A DNA stretch of 5,398 nucleotides from Methanosarcina sp. UBA402. Its GTDB lineage: Archaea > Halobacteriota > Methanosarcinia > Methanosarcinales > Methanosarcinaceae. Within the stretch, counting starts at the first letter, position 1, and the number at the start of each line of letters is the position of its first letter. The stretch lies in assembly GCA_002509325.1 (NCBI GenBank), contig DADO01000141.1, positions 1-5,398 on the forward strand. Direction: 5' to 3'. Shown here piece after piece: positions 5,293 to 5,398 of this stretch. Under the pieces are notes generated by a model. That model saw nothing but the letters and a program-made list of their open reading frames with translations, searched no databases and had not been told where the DNA came from. The translations under genes and the position numbers were made by a program.

Positions 5293-5380
5293 CCGAAAAG
5301 GTTCAGATTCTTTCTGACCTGTCCTTTTCGGCCTACCCCTTTCTGGCTTTAGATTTTTCTAGCCTATCTTTTTCCAACTT
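5293..5380 (+). terminator. Hairpin terminator after the SpoIIM gene
   Basis: CCGAAAAGG (5293-5301) and CCTTTTCGG (5323-5331) form a perfect 9-bp inverted repeat about 60 bases past the stop codon. The 21-base loop holds an alternative inner stem, AGGT(T)CAG with CTGACCT (5299-5306 and 5314-5320), which shares bases with the outer one. T-rich sequence follows, with runs of five Ts near 5353 and 5370. This is the likely transcript end of the DUF63-SpoIIM operon. Confidence 0.7.
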
Positions 5381-5398
5381 CAGTAGTTCACTAATTTT

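Overview
The window looks like chromosomal DNA from a methanogenic archaeon, most likely a Methanosarcina or a close relative. The evidence is an sn-glycerol-1-phosphate dehydrogenase (the enzyme that sets archaeal lipid stereochemistry), three archaeal families of unknown function (DUF2150, UPF0179, DUF63), a SpoIIM-like membrane protein of the kind common in archaea, AT-rich intergenic DNA with TATA-like boxes, and ribosome binding sites of the GGTG/GGAAG type. All five genes stop at TAA or TGA, and none has an in-frame TAG. The genus assignment comes from recognising the protein sequences, not from a search.

Layout: 1-197 is AT-rich sequence after the leftward genes, with a hairpin cluster and A/T tracts that look like a terminator. 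Three genes point left: the DUF2150 protein (198-830), the UPF0179 cysteine-rich protein (902-1351, starting inside a longer open frame) and egsA (1806-2876). DUF2150 and UPF0179 lie 71 bases apart and probably share a transcript. UPF0179 and egsA are separated by about 454 bases holding a higher-order tandem repeat (1472-1680). To the right of egsA, a 664-base divergent intergenic region (2877-3540) holds a 12-bp direct repeat near egsA, eight perfectly phased 14-bp repeats (3069-3180), a two-copy 23-24-bp repeat and a strong predicted leader RNA structure (3438-3494). Two multi-pass membrane protein genes then point right: DUF63 (3541-4410) and SpoIIM/DUF95 (4490-5230). They end at a 9-bp inverted repeat followed by T-rich sequence.

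How the genes may work together: egsA makes the glycerol phosphate backbone of membrane lipids. It is divergent from a likely two-gene operon of membrane proteins of unknown function, which suggests, without proving, a shared link to the cell envelope. The clearest unexplained structure is non-coding: two repeat arrays of different period, both showing dimeric higher-order organisation and sharing a similar core, bracket egsA, and a folded leader precedes the DUF63 gene. I see no mobile element, CRISPR array, tRNA or rRNA, and no convincing defence or other novel multi-gene system.
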